Assembly (NCBI RefSeq): GCF_902635505.1
Contig: NC_045428.1
Location: forward strand, 152,159,641 to 152,223,640
DNA: 64,000 nt
Direction of reading: 5' to 3'
Source of the DNA: Sarcophilus harrisii
Taxonomy: Eukaryota; Chordata; Mammalia; Dasyuromorphia; Dasyuridae
Under the pieces are notes generated by a model. It saw only the letters and a program-made list of their open reading frames with translations, had not been told where the DNA came from and ran no database searches. Made by a program: the position numbers and the translations under genes. Shown in pieces: positions 23,741 through 34,614 of this stretch (positions are counted from its first letter, which is position 1; every line of letters begins with the position of its first letter).

Positions 23741-24005
23741 AAGACCATAAATTTAGATCTGAAAGGGATTTTAGAGGCCATCTGGTCCCAAATCCTCATA
23801 TTACAAATGAGAAAATTGAGGCAGAAAGAGAGAGAGAGAGAGACAGAGAAAGAGAGAGAGAGAGAGGCTAAAAAATTTATAAACCCTATGAAGCAGGTCA
23901 TATAAAAAAATTATCCCCATTTTAGAGATTAGAAAACTGAGATTTATGGATGTTATGATTTTTCTATTATCTCATAGCTAGTTAATAGAGGAGCTGTGAC
24001 TTTAT
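23740..24005 (-). mobile_element. SINE (MIR type) with internal (AG)n
   Basis: The reversed L3-like end (TTTTAGAGGCCATCTGGTCC) and core GAGAAAATTGAGGCAGA are followed by an AG microsatellite at 23824-23867 and a second reversed core at 23920-23945. Confidence 0.7.
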
Positions 24006-24009
24006 TCAC

Positions 24010-24865
24010 TTTAAGCCTTTCTTGATCCCTTGAGCTATTAGTTTCTTTTTGATGGTATCAGTGAAAAAATTTCTGCTATGAGCAATAAGTAGATAAATAG
24101 CAATCTCCACATGAGCTTCACAAAGATACAGGGAAATGAGCTGGCCAATAGATATATGGCTTAAACAGGATGTTGACCATAAAACTACAGAAGGGACTTT
24201 CCCCAAAATGGTACTTGTGCATAGACAATCCTTGTCATCTTTTAGTGACTCTCTGCTTATCAACAAATAATTAGCATTGAAGTTTTTCCCTCTTAGAGGG
24301 AGATCATGATGTCACTTGGGAAATTATAAGTATACCGGGTCCTTTTTGTTTCTTCCTTTCAAAGATCTTGGCTTGCCACCTTTTCATCAGCCAATCCTAT
24401 GCACTCTTGCTCTATAACCATTTTTTGCCCTGGCTGGGTTGCTGCCTCCTCTATACCAGTTCTCTATATCAGTTTGGAGACATTCCGAGTATGAACTCTT
24501 TTGAGATGACATTGTGACACGTGAACATCCCTTCAATGTCCTTCTCCCCAAATTATCTCAAAGTTCTCAGAATCACAGAAGCTATTCAGAATGACTTCTC
24601 ATTCAAGAAAAGAATACCCATTTTAGTGTACCTGTCAAGTGAGCACGTATCTTGGATGACCACATTTTGAGGCAGCCCCTTTCATTTTTTGGTAACTTTT
24701 TTGTAACTTTTTTTGGGTAACTTTTTAAAAAATTCTGCTCATTTCTCCTTGCTTCTAGCAGCTAGCATGTCCTTGCTGAATCTTTTCTTCTTCCAGCTAA
24801 ATATACCAATTTTTTCATCCAATATTATTATTTATAAATAATTTAGTGTTTAGTTTATTATTTAT
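24010..24865. other. No gene recognised
   Basis: The minus frame at 24006-24266 has no recognisable domain. 24290-24660 has LTR-like pyrimidine blocks, but no ends could be placed. Confidence 0.45.
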
Positions 24866-24869
24866 AATC

Positions 24870-25015
24870 CTTATTTATTTTGTATGTATCTGTGTATATA
24901 CATATGCACATTTTTCTCCCTTTCTAGAATAAAGTACTTTAAGAGCAGGAATTTTTGTTTTTGCATGACATCCAATGGGTGCTTAATAAATGAATGCTTA
25001 CTGATTAACTTAGGT
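24870..25015 (+). mobile_element. L2 LINE 3' end
   Basis: AGAATAAAGTACTTTAAGAG, GGTGCTTAATAAATGAATGC. Confidence 0.7.
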
Positions 25016-25164
25016 ATCCTTACTTCAAACTCAGTGTTTTCCTCACTCTGTTACATTGCAAATGGAATAAAATATGTGAAAGAGTTTTTGGTTTTGTAAA
25101 GCACTATCCAAAAATGACTTACTATCATCATACTATTAGTTTTATATGTTTAAATGGGCTTTAA

Positions 25165-25325
25165 TAGCAAGGATATTTGGACTCTGATATATTTAAAACT
25201 CTTAATCTCTTTGAGTCTTATCAGTAAAATGGAGATAACTATACTTGTTCTGCTTCTCAGAAATGGACGTGAAGAAAATTTTTTATAAACATGAAAGCCC
25301 TTTTTAAATGTAATGTTATCTTCTT
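25165..25325 (+). mobile_element. SINE fragment (MIR type)
   Basis: TCTTTGAGTCTTATCAGTAA core and ATAAACATGAAAGCCCTTTT 3' part. The head is lost. Confidence 0.6.
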
Positions 25326-25329
25326 TAAC

Positions 25330-26620
25330 AAATATAGGCAGAACATCATGCCTAATCTTTTCTGCTCAGAAGTTGAAAACTAGTCAACCATCTTCCTCAT
25401 GTGTAAGTCTTAGTTCTGGGACAATTCATCAGCCTGTGTTATAAATGGGACAAAAGGCAATTAAGAAACCAAAGGATGAAATAAGTTTCCAGAGGCAGGA
25501 ATCTGTATCCTACTGCTTCTCTACCCCACAGCCTTTGGAACCAGAAGCCGAAATTTCTGTTGCCCAGTGAAATGTTGACTGACTAGATTATTAAATCAAT
25601 GTCAATGCAGGTAGAATAACTTATATAATAAAAAAGTATTTCTGCATTTGTCATAAAATGTGTTTTCATTATAGCTTTTAATTTTTAGTGCAAGCCATTT
25701 CTAGTGACAACTCATGGAGATGATATTGGAAAGAATACATTTTTTAGGGATCACATTTCCAGGCAATTGGACTCAAATATGATTTTTAAAAGGGATTTCA
25801 TTGAGAGGTTCACACAGTATTAGTATGTAAAGGCATGTGTGTTAACTGATTCATTTGAGACTTGCATATTCCTGTTCTTTTTTATGCAACCTATCCTTCT
25901 CCACATGTGGAAAAGAGTTTATAGCCTATTTCAGGACCTAGCTTAAGGGTTTAGTCCTCAAGTTTAGGATATGGAATTTCCTGCTGTCTAACGCTAGGCA
26001 AAATCAGTGGATACTTTCTTCATAGAAGAAAGTGAACAAAACGGATGCATTTTATTCCTGGCTCAAACCCTTCCTGCTGCTATGTAGGTAAGGGCAATTC
26101 ACTTAACCTTTTCTAGTTCCCTTGTCTTTGGTAGTTTTACACAGAGGTGAATGTTGGCAAGTGAAGAAACAACTCCTACTCTTGTTTCCTGGAGTCACTT
26201 GAAACTGCACTAGGAGTTTCTGCTTGGCTTGCATTTTCACTGGTCAAATGAACCTCTGGGAGGTTAGGTTATATAAGGACTTCTCCACTCTAGGATGGAC
26301 TTTGTAATGAGATCCCATTTTTGTCCTGAGGCATTTCTACTGGACCTGCTGCTGATGCTATGGAATTGAACTTCTGTTTATTTGCCAACATGTAATATGC
26401 TTTATAAACCTCAAAGCACTATATAAGCTATATTAGACATAGATGAGCTATAATATTGTGAAATAATAGCTCATAATTATTCTTTGTTAAACTGGAAGCA
26501 GGGGTATTTATCTCCTCCATCCCAACTTACAAAAGGATTTAACAACAATACAACCTACATTAAATGAGCTCTTAAATTGTCAATTCTACCTCCACCATGT
26601 GTCTTAATTGTATCCCCTCT
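25330..26620. other. Unique sequence, nothing recognised
   Basis: No repeat family or coding signal seen in 1.3 kb. Confidence 0.55.
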
Positions 26621-26624
26621 TCCT

Positions 26625-27500
26625 GCACAGGTAGGTGGTGCAGAGGATAGAGTGCTGGGTCTGGAATCAGGAAGATGAGTCAAATATAGTTTCAGACACT
26701 TATTAGATGTGTGACCTTGAGCAAGTCACTTAAACTTATTTATAACAGTTTCTCTCATCTGTATGAGCTGGAGAAGGAAATTGCAAACCACTTCAGTATC
26801 TTTGCCAAGAAAATCACAAATGGAGTCATAAATGAAGGAGTATAGCTTCTAGGGGAAATAGCACTAGGGAGGTCACCCTGATCTTGTGGGGAGCTTCTGT
26901 TTTAACAATCTGTCAGTGATTCTAAAGTCTTCTGGCTTTGGAATCTGTGATCCTTAGATCTCCCCTCTCCCCCACCCCCCACCTTGGAATGCTATTGTTT
27001 TGGCAATCTATCTGTCAATGATTGTAAAAGGCCCCTGGCCTAGAAACATAATAATATTTCTTCCTTTACATTTTGGGGAAGATATATTAGTGATCCTGAG
27101 GCTCTCTGATCTAAGAATGCTATTGTTCAAATAATTTGTCTGTCAATGATTTCAAGTTTTCTGGCCTTAGAATAATCCAACAAACATTACTGGTCAGTGA
27201 TAACCAAATTCCTGAGATCACTCCTCAGTTTTATCTTTAGGCCATAAAATTAGCATATCAATGATATAAAGAACTGTATAAGGTTGTCTCCATTCTCTTG
27301 ATTCTTTGCTAAATTATTTTGGAATTTAGCCCTCTTCAATTGGTGTTACAATTACAATAAACTTTTCCCCTTGACTTGGGTGGATTGAAGCCTGCAAATT
27401 CTTTTGAGATGTCTCATGATACCAGTCTGCTAGAACCTTTTGGGGTCCCTTCCCAATCTCAGCAACGAAGAATTGGATACTACTGAAAAATGACAATACG
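26625..27500 (+). mobile_element. tRNA-type SINE with RTE-like tail, split by an LTR
   Basis: The head (AGGTGGTGCAGAGGATAGAG), the CORE-type body and the tail (GAGAAGGAAATTGCAAACCA) run to 26832. The tail resumes at 27465 as ACGAAGAATTGG and TACTGAAAAATGAC. The two pieces together follow the order seen in the intact copy at 11705-11985. Confidence 0.85.
26833..27464 (+). mobile_element. Solo LTR, 632 bp, inserted in the SINE tail
   Basis: It has TG...CA ends, lies between imperfect 5-bp copies ATAAA (26828-26832) and ACGAA (27465-27469), and has an AATAAA at about 27356 followed by an R/U5-like end. Three related units with CAATCTGTCAGTGATT-like cores start near 26908, 27006 and 27126. The 5-bp duplication suggests class III (ERVL-like), tentatively. 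No internal region remains; it is a fossil. Confidence 0.78.
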
Positions 27501-27504
27501 TATA

Positions 27505-28135
27505 TCCCCCCTTTTCTAATCTCATACCATCACCATTTTAGCTTAGACCCTTATAATCCCAATCTGATATATTTCTAAAGCTTCCTAAATGATTTCTCTG
27601 CTTCTAGTATTTCCCTTTTCTAATTCATACTACACATAGTGGTTACATAACTCTTTTAATTCACATGTTTTACCAAGTCATTCCTCTCCTGATAAGTCTT
27701 CAGTGGCTCTCTGTTCCCTCTAGAGAAAAATATAAAATTCCTCACCCAGTTGCTTAAGGCCCTCCAACAATTTGACCCCACCCTATCATTCCTACCTTAT
27801 CTCACATTAATCTCCCTTAAATTTTTAACTAAGTTACTAGCTATTCCCCAATTCAGCACTCTGCAATTTACATCTGTGTATTTGCTGTACTCATTCCAGT
27901 TCCTAGAATTCAACATCCTCCTCACCTCTGCTCTTGAAATCCTTATCTTTCTTTAACTTACTTGCCACCTTTTTATGAGTTTTTCTAAATCCTTTAGTCA
28001 TAAAGACATTTTTCTACTTCCTATTACTCTGTTATATTGTATGTATACATATCTCAACCCTACAGTGCCAGTAGAACGCAAACCCAGATTATATTATTTT
28101 TAATAAATGTTTGTTGAAATCTCATTCAATCTAGG
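27505..28135 (+). mobile_element. L2 LINE 3' region
   Basis: TCTTCAGTGGCTCTCTGTTC, AAGGCCCTCCAACAATTTGA and TTTTAATAAATGTTTGTTGA span the ORF2 end to the terminus. One of the longer L2 copies here. Confidence 0.85.
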
Positions 28136-28284
28136 TATGGGAGAAAAAAGTTTCTTTTTTTACTTATTCATTTGCCCATTTAACAAATATTTATAGAATC
28201 AACAGACACTTTTAAGCATATAAAAATGCAAGATGCTATATCATATGAGTTTTTATTGAGGACATACTTCATGCTTATTGCTGC

Positions 28285-28459
28285 TATTGTTATTGTAGTT
28301 ATGTTTGTTCTTCATTATCCAAGAAGACCAAGGATATCACATAGGTGATGTTTTGACTTGCCCATGAATTGGATTTAAAGGAGGCAGTCAGCCTCACTCC
28401 CTCCTCCAGAATCATAGGAGTTCAATGGCAAGAAAAATGTCAAGAAAATTGACCTTTCT
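28285..28459 (+). repeat. Unclassified repeat family, copy split by L1 (left piece)
   Basis: The head and middle are present (TTGTTCTTCATTATCCAAGA, GAGGCAGTCAGCCTCACTC). It stops at the L1 target duplication and resumes at 30446. Confidence 0.78.
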
Positions 28460-28839
28460 GGATCCAACCATTCTGGAGAGCAATTTGGAACTATGCTCAA
28501 AAAATTATCAAACTGTACATACCCTTTGACCCAGCAGTGTTTCTACTGGGCTTATATCCCAAAGAGATATTGAAGAAGGGAAAGGGACTCACATGTGCAA
28601 AAATGTCTGTGGCAGCCCTTTTTGTAGTAGCTAGAAACTGGAAACTGAGTGGATGCCTGTCAATTGGAGAATGGCTGAATAAGTTATGGTGTATGATTGC
28701 TATGGAATATTATTGTTCTATCAGAAATGATCAGCAGGATAATTTCAGAGAAGCCTGGGGAGACTTATGTGAACTGATACTGAGTTAAATGAGCAGAACC
28801 AGGGGATCATTGTACATGGCTACAACAAGACTATATGAT

Positions 28840-29567
28840 TGATGAGGTTTGGATCTCTTCGATTCCCAGTCAGGGAACCAAATGATAAGGTTCCGGGCAG
28901 GACAGAGAGTTGTGGGAACCCCTTCTGGTCAGCACAGGTCCTTCATAAAAGAATTTACAAACCTGAAAAGTTAGACTGGCAAAAAGAAGTTTATTGGCAC
29001 TGAGAAGTCAACTTTTGCTAGGAGGCTGACTTCCTTCTTGGCAAGGTCCTGACAGAAAAGTAAAGGTTTAGCAGAGGAATCCTGGCAGAGAAATAAAGAG
29101 GAGTTAACAGTGAGAAAAGGGTGTCTTTTCAGAGGGCAAGGGGTCCTCGCAGGCAGCTATGCCAAGGAGAGGTCCCTTGGCCGGGCATGGTCCTGCTTTT
29201 AAGTCCTCTGCAAAGAGCCCCAAAGTTGCTCTTTTAAAAGAGATTCGAGACTGAAGTTTCAATTGAATGAGGTTACTTTCCCCAAGCCTAGATTTCCAGT
29301 GGAATGGGACTATTTATTGGGAATGGTCCTCAGTCAATCCAGCTCAATAGGAGTCTATAGAAATCTAGATCTCCAATTAAATGAGACTACTTAAGTTTGA
29401 GCTAAGTAGGAAGTGGTCTTGGACTCAACTAGTCCCACCAGATAACAGAATGTGACTACTTTATCTTGATTTTCTGAGGCAGGTTTCTCCCAGGAGAGTT
29501 TCTCTCCTTCAAGGAGTTCTCAAGCATTTACCTCAAAGTCAGGACAGTTTTAGGGTTCCTTCCATCA
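28840..29567 (-). mobile_element. Solo LTR of an endogenous retrovirus, 728 bp, in L1
   Basis: The element has TG...CA ends on both strands and a 4-bp target duplication TGAT (28836-28839 and 29568-29571). On the minus strand it has an AATAAA near 28994 followed by an R/U5-like part. A 4-bp duplication is usual for class I (gammaretrovirus-like) elements, so ERV1 is the likely class. No internal retroviral sequence is left, so it is a fossil solo LTR. It is younger than the L1 it sits in. Confidence 0.85.
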
Positions 29568-29581
29568 TGATGATCAATTCT

Positions 29582-30008
29582 TTTTTTTTTTTTTAATAGC
29601 TTTTTATTTACAAGTTATATGCATGAGTAATTTTACAGCACTGACAATTGCCAAACCTTTTCTTCCTATTTTTCCCCTTTCCCCCCACTCCCTCTCCCTA
29701 GATGGCAAGTTGACTAGTAGGTGTTAAATATATTAAAGTATAAATTAGATACACAATAAGTATACATGACTGTTATTTTGCTGTACAAAAAGAATCAGAC
29801 TCTTAAATATTGTACAATTAGCCTGTGAAGAAAATCCAAAATGCAGGCAGGCAAAAATATAAGGATTGGGAATTCAATGTAATGGTTCTTAGTCATCTCC
29901 CAGAGTTCTTTCACTGGGTGTAGCTGGTTCAGTTCATTACTGCTCTGTTGGAACTGATTTGGTTCATCTCATTGCTGAAGATGGCCAGGTCCATCAGAAT
30001 TGATCATC
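29582..30008 (-). mobile_element. L1 3' end (5'-truncated) inserted in L1
   Basis: On the plus strand it starts with a T run at 29582 and reads the reverse complement of a marsupial L1 3' UTR (TAGCTTTTTATTTACAAGTT at its start). A 12-bp target duplication ATGATCAATTCT lies at 29570-29581 and 30009-30020. Because host and insert are the same L1 region in opposite directions, a near-palindrome forms at about 29990-30030. Confidence 0.9.
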
Positions 30009-30237
30009 ATGATCAATTCTGATGGACGCAACTCTCTTCAACAATGAGATGATTCAAATCAGTTCCAATTGTTCAGTAATAAACAGAGCCATCTAGACCC
30101 AGAGAGAGGAACTGAGTGTGGACCACACACAACATAGGATTTTCACTCTTTCTGTTGTTGTTTGCTTGCATTTTGTTTTCTTTCTCAGTTTTTTTCTTGA
30201 TTTGATTTTTCTTGTGCATCAAGATAACTGTATAACT

Positions 30238-30242
30238 ATGTA

Positions 30243-30287
<45 letters not shown>
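30238..30287. repeat. (TG)n(TA)n microsatellite
   Basis: A short TG run passes into more than 15 TA units inside the L1 3' UTR. Confidence 0.95.
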
Positions 30288-30290
<3 letters not shown>

Positions 30291-30445
30291 TTAACATATT
30301 TAATGTATTGGACTATCTGCCATCTAGGGGAGGGGGTGGAGGGAATCAGGGGAAAATTTAGAACAGAAGGTTTTGCAAAGGTCAATATTGAAAAATTACC
30401 CATGCATATATTTTGTAAATAAAAAGCTATAATTAAAAAAATAAA

Positions 30446-30800
30446 AAGAAAATTGGCCTTTCTAAATTAAGGTCTTTCTGAGATCTCAATTTGTCTGAGG
30501 CAAAGTTCGTTAAAGTCTTTCTGAGATCTCAGTTTGTCTGAGGTAAAGTCCATTCAGTGACTAAGGGTTAAGTAAGAATTGAGACAAAAAATACCATCAG
30601 AAAAGAATCAACCAGGGAGGGAAAGATCTTAAGAGTTTCTGGCCAGAACAGAAAACATATGCTATTTACACTCATTCTAAGCCTTCAAAATCTAAACAAA
30701 TGAGCAAGATGGGCTTTGGCAGAGGACTATTATTGGTCATGCAATAAAAGCCAAAGTGATTTAGGTTTAAAGGCATGGTCAAATAGCTCCATTTGAATTA
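30446..30800 (+). repeat. Unclassified repeat family, copy split by L1 (right piece)
   Basis: It continues with TTGGCCTTTCTAAATTAAGG and CTGAGGCAAAG, and ends with AAAGTGATTTAGGTTTAAAG, as in the copy around 40900. Two ~45-bp tandem units (about 30467-30509 and 30510-30553) repeat TCTTTCTGAGATCTCA. Confidence 0.78.
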
Positions 30801-30804
30801 TAAA

Positions 30805-31360
30805 CAGGCTTTTATTTTTTAAAGCCTGTTTGTTTTTCTTTCAAGAAATCAGAATTGAAAAACTATATGAAGAAAAAAAGCAAATTGTCTCAGCTTTTTG
30901 AATCAGTAACAATAAATTTTAAAAATAAAAAAATCTAGTTTCCCCTAAACCCAAAAATATTTCACAAAATGTAAATGACCAAAATTATTTTCCTGTGGAC
31001 AGAGCACCCATATGTATATGTATGGAGTCCAAGTGTAGAGAGAGCCCACATATGGGGATAGAAGAAGGAAAAAAGAAAAAGGAAGAGGAAGCAGCGTCTT
31101 GTAACTTGAATTGTCAGGTTGGTACCCAGAGAGTGGCTACTCCTCACAAATAACATGGTAAAAACAGTTAATATAAAACATTCTCCCAAAAACCTGATTC
31201 ACTTCCCATAAATACACATAGCATCCATGGGAGGAGTAGACTTAAACTTAGACCACAATAGTAGTAAAGCACATATGTAAGAAATATATGTGACAAAGAT
31301 TTAATTTATGCCATCTGCTCTATAAGTCCTTTTTCCTTTGTTGTAGGAAGAATGTAGCAA
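30805..31360. other. Unique sequence, nothing recognised
   Basis: The minus frame 30962-31189 is Phe/Leu-rich because of a GAAAAAG-type run and has no domain. Confidence 0.55.
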
Positions 31361-31364
31361 GAAT

Positions 31365-31600
31365 GCTTTTTGTTGTTTGTCCTTTGTTTTTGAAGAGGAA
31401 CAATAAAATAAATCACAAAGGTGATATATTTACTTTCATGTAAACTGGATTTAAGTGAGAGAGTGGCCTTTTTAAAATTAAGTAGTCTTTCTAAATTGAG
31501 CTCTTTCTCAGACCTTAGCTTATCTGAGTCAAGGCCCATTAGCACTATTTTAGACATAACTGGAGTGACTATTATATTGATTACAATGATGGGAGTAGAG
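31365..31600 (+). repeat. Unclassified repeat family, fragment
   Basis: TTGTTGTTTGTCCTTTGTTTT, then AGAGGAACAATAAAATAAAT, TGGATTTAAGTGAGAGAG and a TCAGACCTTAGCTTATCTGA block follow the family order. Confidence 0.75.
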
Positions 31601-31628
31601 AGAAGCTAGGAAGGGCATTTAAAATGCA

Positions 31629-31657
31629 CATTGTGTGTGTGTGTGTGTGTGTGTGTA
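31629..31657. repeat. (TG)n microsatellite
   Basis: About 13 TG units. Confidence 0.95.
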
Positions 31658-32324
31658 TAGAATGGAATGCTTTCTTGTATGCTGATTTGTAGGTGGGAGA
31701 CATATTGCCACAATACAAGTTGATTTGATTGACTTTTTTTTTTGTTGAACATAGTGAAAAATGAGACTAGTTAGGGAATAGCCTCATGAAGTTAATGGCT
31801 ATTAATGAGGGGTTTAAAAAATTTAGTCATGAGTTTTCTTTTGGAGCTTCTAGGGCCAAGTGATCAGATCATTTTGATGGAATTATCCCAGTATACTTTG
31901 AATTTTATGTTCAGGCCAGTCTTTTAAAGCTTCGGTGTCTCCTTTTTCAATTCCACAAACCTAGCCTTCTTACTTAGAAATCATAAAGAAAAAAAAAAAG
32001 TAGGAAATCCCAGAGAAGGTAATTAACTTATTCCAAAAGGAATAAGTTTTGCTTCTGGCATGGACAGTTATTTTACAAAATCATACATGATTAGACATTT
32101 CCTTTTTGTTAAAGATTTGTTGCTTTTCAAATTTGGAATTCACACACACACATATAGTAACTCAATTCTGAAAGGTTTAATTCACATAGTGGTAAAGAAA
32201 ATGTTACCTCATGACTAAGGATGGATTACATGCAACAAGAAATGGAAAGGATGCCTGCTTGGAAACTGACTTCTGACCAAGAAGATTTTAAAATGAAAAT
32301 GGAAGAAAAAATAATATGCTGACA

Positions 32325-32402
32325 TATATATGTATAATTTCACACCCACATGTATATATATACAAACATACATACACACACAAACACACACACATTCATA
32401 TA
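32325..32402. repeat. (TA)n/(CA)n imperfect microsatellite
   Basis: TATATATGTATA passing into CACACACAAACACACACAC. Confidence 0.85.
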
Positions 32403-32584
32403 CCTCTCAATTAAACTCAACATTGTAGAGAACAAAAACCAATGTGAAATAGAAAGCATAATAGTGGAGGTGGTGTTTAGAAATTCATGGAGAAAATTAC
32501 TGGGAAGAAAGTAAAAAATGTTACTAAGATATGTGAATTATGGGAATCAAATACATTTGAGCTTAAAATGTAAGAAATTTGCAT

Positions 32585-32765
32585 GTTGGTAAGACATCAT
32601 GCAGTTGTGGATAGAATGCTAGACAATCAGAAAGATCTGGTTTCAAATGTTTGTTCTGGCACTAATGTAAGTCATCGAACCATTATGTGTCTCATTTTCC
32701 TTATGAGTCAAATGAAAGGATTGAATCAGGGACCTCTAAGGTCAAGTTATGCCTTGACTTGCTAG
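32585..32765 (+). mobile_element. SINE (MIR3/L3-tailed type)
   Basis: GATCTGGTTTCAAATGTTTG box, GTGTCTCATTTTCCTTATGA core and GGGACCTCTAAGGTCAAG tail. Confidence 0.7.
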
Positions 32766-32984
32766 GACATCTGGATTTGTGAGTAGCTTGAACAATATGG
32801 ATGCAAGTTGAATGTGAAATATTGGTTAAGCAGCCTTACAAAGTTATCTTTATCTTCTGAAAATATATAATAAATGCTAGCTTATTTTTTCATGCTTTTA
32901 TTAGTTGTTAATTCTCACCTTTTGTATTTGTCCTTTGTATTGTAAGCATTTCTTATGTGATAGAAGAAATATTATTCTATTTTC

Positions 32985-33110
32985 CTTTTTTAAGAGGACT
33001 AATGACATTATAGGGTGATGTTTTGTGTGACTTGGATTTGAGTGAGTCAGAGCTGCTCTAAGTCAGAGGTGATCATCCTCCTTGAATACTTTATATATTC
33101 CAATGGAGGA
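32985..33110 (+). repeat. Unclassified repeat family, short fragment
   Basis: AGAGGACTAATGACATTATAG, GGATTTGAGTGAGTCAGAG and GGTGATCATCCTCC match the head region of the family. Confidence 0.65.
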
Positions 33111-33114
33111 AATA

Positions 33115-33765
33115 AATAGCTTTTCTATGCCTGTTATATACTTTGTATATTAAAATTTTCTAGAAAGGATTCTGTCAACTTAGTTTTGGAGAAGTCTTTT
33201 TAGAGATTTTTCCCCTGGAACTTAAGTAAAGAGTGTAAGAAAGATCTGATTCACCTTCTTTGGAGTCAGACTGTACTAATTATTAATCTGGGTGTATAGA
33301 GTGTTGTGAGAAAGTTTATCCCCTAGGCTGTGAGCAATGAAATTGGCTGTATCAAGTTTAAAAAATCTTTCTATGTATGATAGCTATCATTACCACAAAG
33401 TCTTGGTAGCATGGAATTCCCAACTGAAATTTGGCAATGAGGGCTCAGATAGAATAGGGTGATAGGATAACACTGTATATATTGTGATACTATGATGATC
33501 CTGTCATCTTTTTTGGGGGGGGAGGTGTTGTTATATTTTTTTCCACTAATGCAGATAACGAGAAAACTAAATTTAACAGAGACATATGTTACATTTTGTA
33601 TTTAGGTTAAAAAAAGTCAATTGAATAAGCATATGTTAGGGCACATATAAATAAATAGCAGTTCTTGTAAAAAAAAAAAAAAAAAGAACATGGTTGTCAT
33701 CTCTGCACAGATGGAAAACCAAACATGAGCAATATCTCAAATTTATTTTGGAGATTTTCAATATC
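33115..33765. other. Unique sequence with an A run
   Basis: An A17 run near 33669-33685; no gene seen. Confidence 0.55.
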
Positions 33766-33769
33766 TATA

Positions 33770-34610
33770 TATCCAGTTCTAATCTTTCCATTAAGCCCCA
33801 GCTTTCCTATCACACCTTCCCAATTGGATGCCTGTAGGCATTCAATGTCTAACATATCCAAGACTGGATTTCTTATTCTCTTCTCAACTCCTACTTCACT
33901 TTAAAACCAACCACCCAATGAAATAAATCCATGCCTCTCTACCAAATTTCATTTTTAGGCATCTACATTTCTACCTTGTGAGTCATCCTTAATTCCTGAT
34001 GCTGAATTAACCCACATATTTAATCAATTGACAAATCTTGGTGATTTTATGTCTGTACTATTTTACAACCTTCTCTCTATCCAAAAGACCACAGTCCTAA
34101 TTTAGACTCTTATCTCTCACCATTTTGACTACTGCTTTCACCTCCTAAGTAAGTGGTCACCCTGTCTCTATCGCTCCAATTTTAACAAATCTTCCACATA
34201 ATTTACAAAGTGATATTCTTAAAGTCTAGATTTTACCATGATGCTTCCTGTCAAGGAAAAGAATGTTTACAGTTAGAAGCTCCCATCCCATTTTTAAAAT
34301 GAACTATTTTACTCTTCCATGCAGAGGAAAAATCATGAGGTTTTAGATGTTTGAAGGGTTATTACCTTATCTTGCATGGAATCATGTCTCCATGCCACTT
34401 CCAGATTATTTCCACACCATGATGCTTCCTATTTGCCTTTTCTAGCTACTCCTTATTTGTTTTTGTTTTTTTATTCCCTTATTAATGTAGTTAGATAAGA
34501 TAGTAAATTCTTTGAAGTTGGGGACTATCTCACATTCTTTTGTTTATATGCTCAGTTCTTAGCAATAGTAAAGCCTTGATGAGTGATCTATATGTCCGTC
34601 CATCTGTCTA
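33770..34610 (+). mobile_element. L2 LINE 3' region, interrupted
   Basis: Block 33770-34250 (TCTAACATATCCAAGACTGG, GAGTCATCCTTAATTCCTGA) and block 34440-34610 (TTGAAGTTGGGGACTATCTC, CCTTGATGAGTGA) flank about 190 bases of other sequence. Confidence 0.75.
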
Positions 34611-34614
34611 TGTC

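Larger units (their letters stand above)
28460..30445 (+). mobile_element. L1 LINE 3' end (5'-truncated) holding two later insertions
   Basis: The left part (28460-28839) encodes the end of ORF2 (FLLGLYPKEILKKGKG, SIGEWLNKLW, EYYCSIRND). The right part (30021-30445) is the 3' UTR ending in AATAAAAAGCTAT and an A-rich tail. An 18-bp target duplication flanks it: AAGAAAATTGACCTTTCT at 28442-28459 and AAGAAAATTGGCCTTTCT at 30446-30463, one difference. The L1 is interrupted by an LTR (28840-29567) and by an opposite-strand L1 end (29582-30008). Confidence 0.93.

Noticed and set aside
24290-24660. Possible further LTR
   Set aside because: Pyrimidine blocks look LTR-like, but no TG/CA ends, flanking duplication or poly(A) region could be placed.
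28537-28788. Open frame with a plausible protein
   Set aside because: It is the C-terminal part of L1 ORF2, inside the L1 at 28460-30445.
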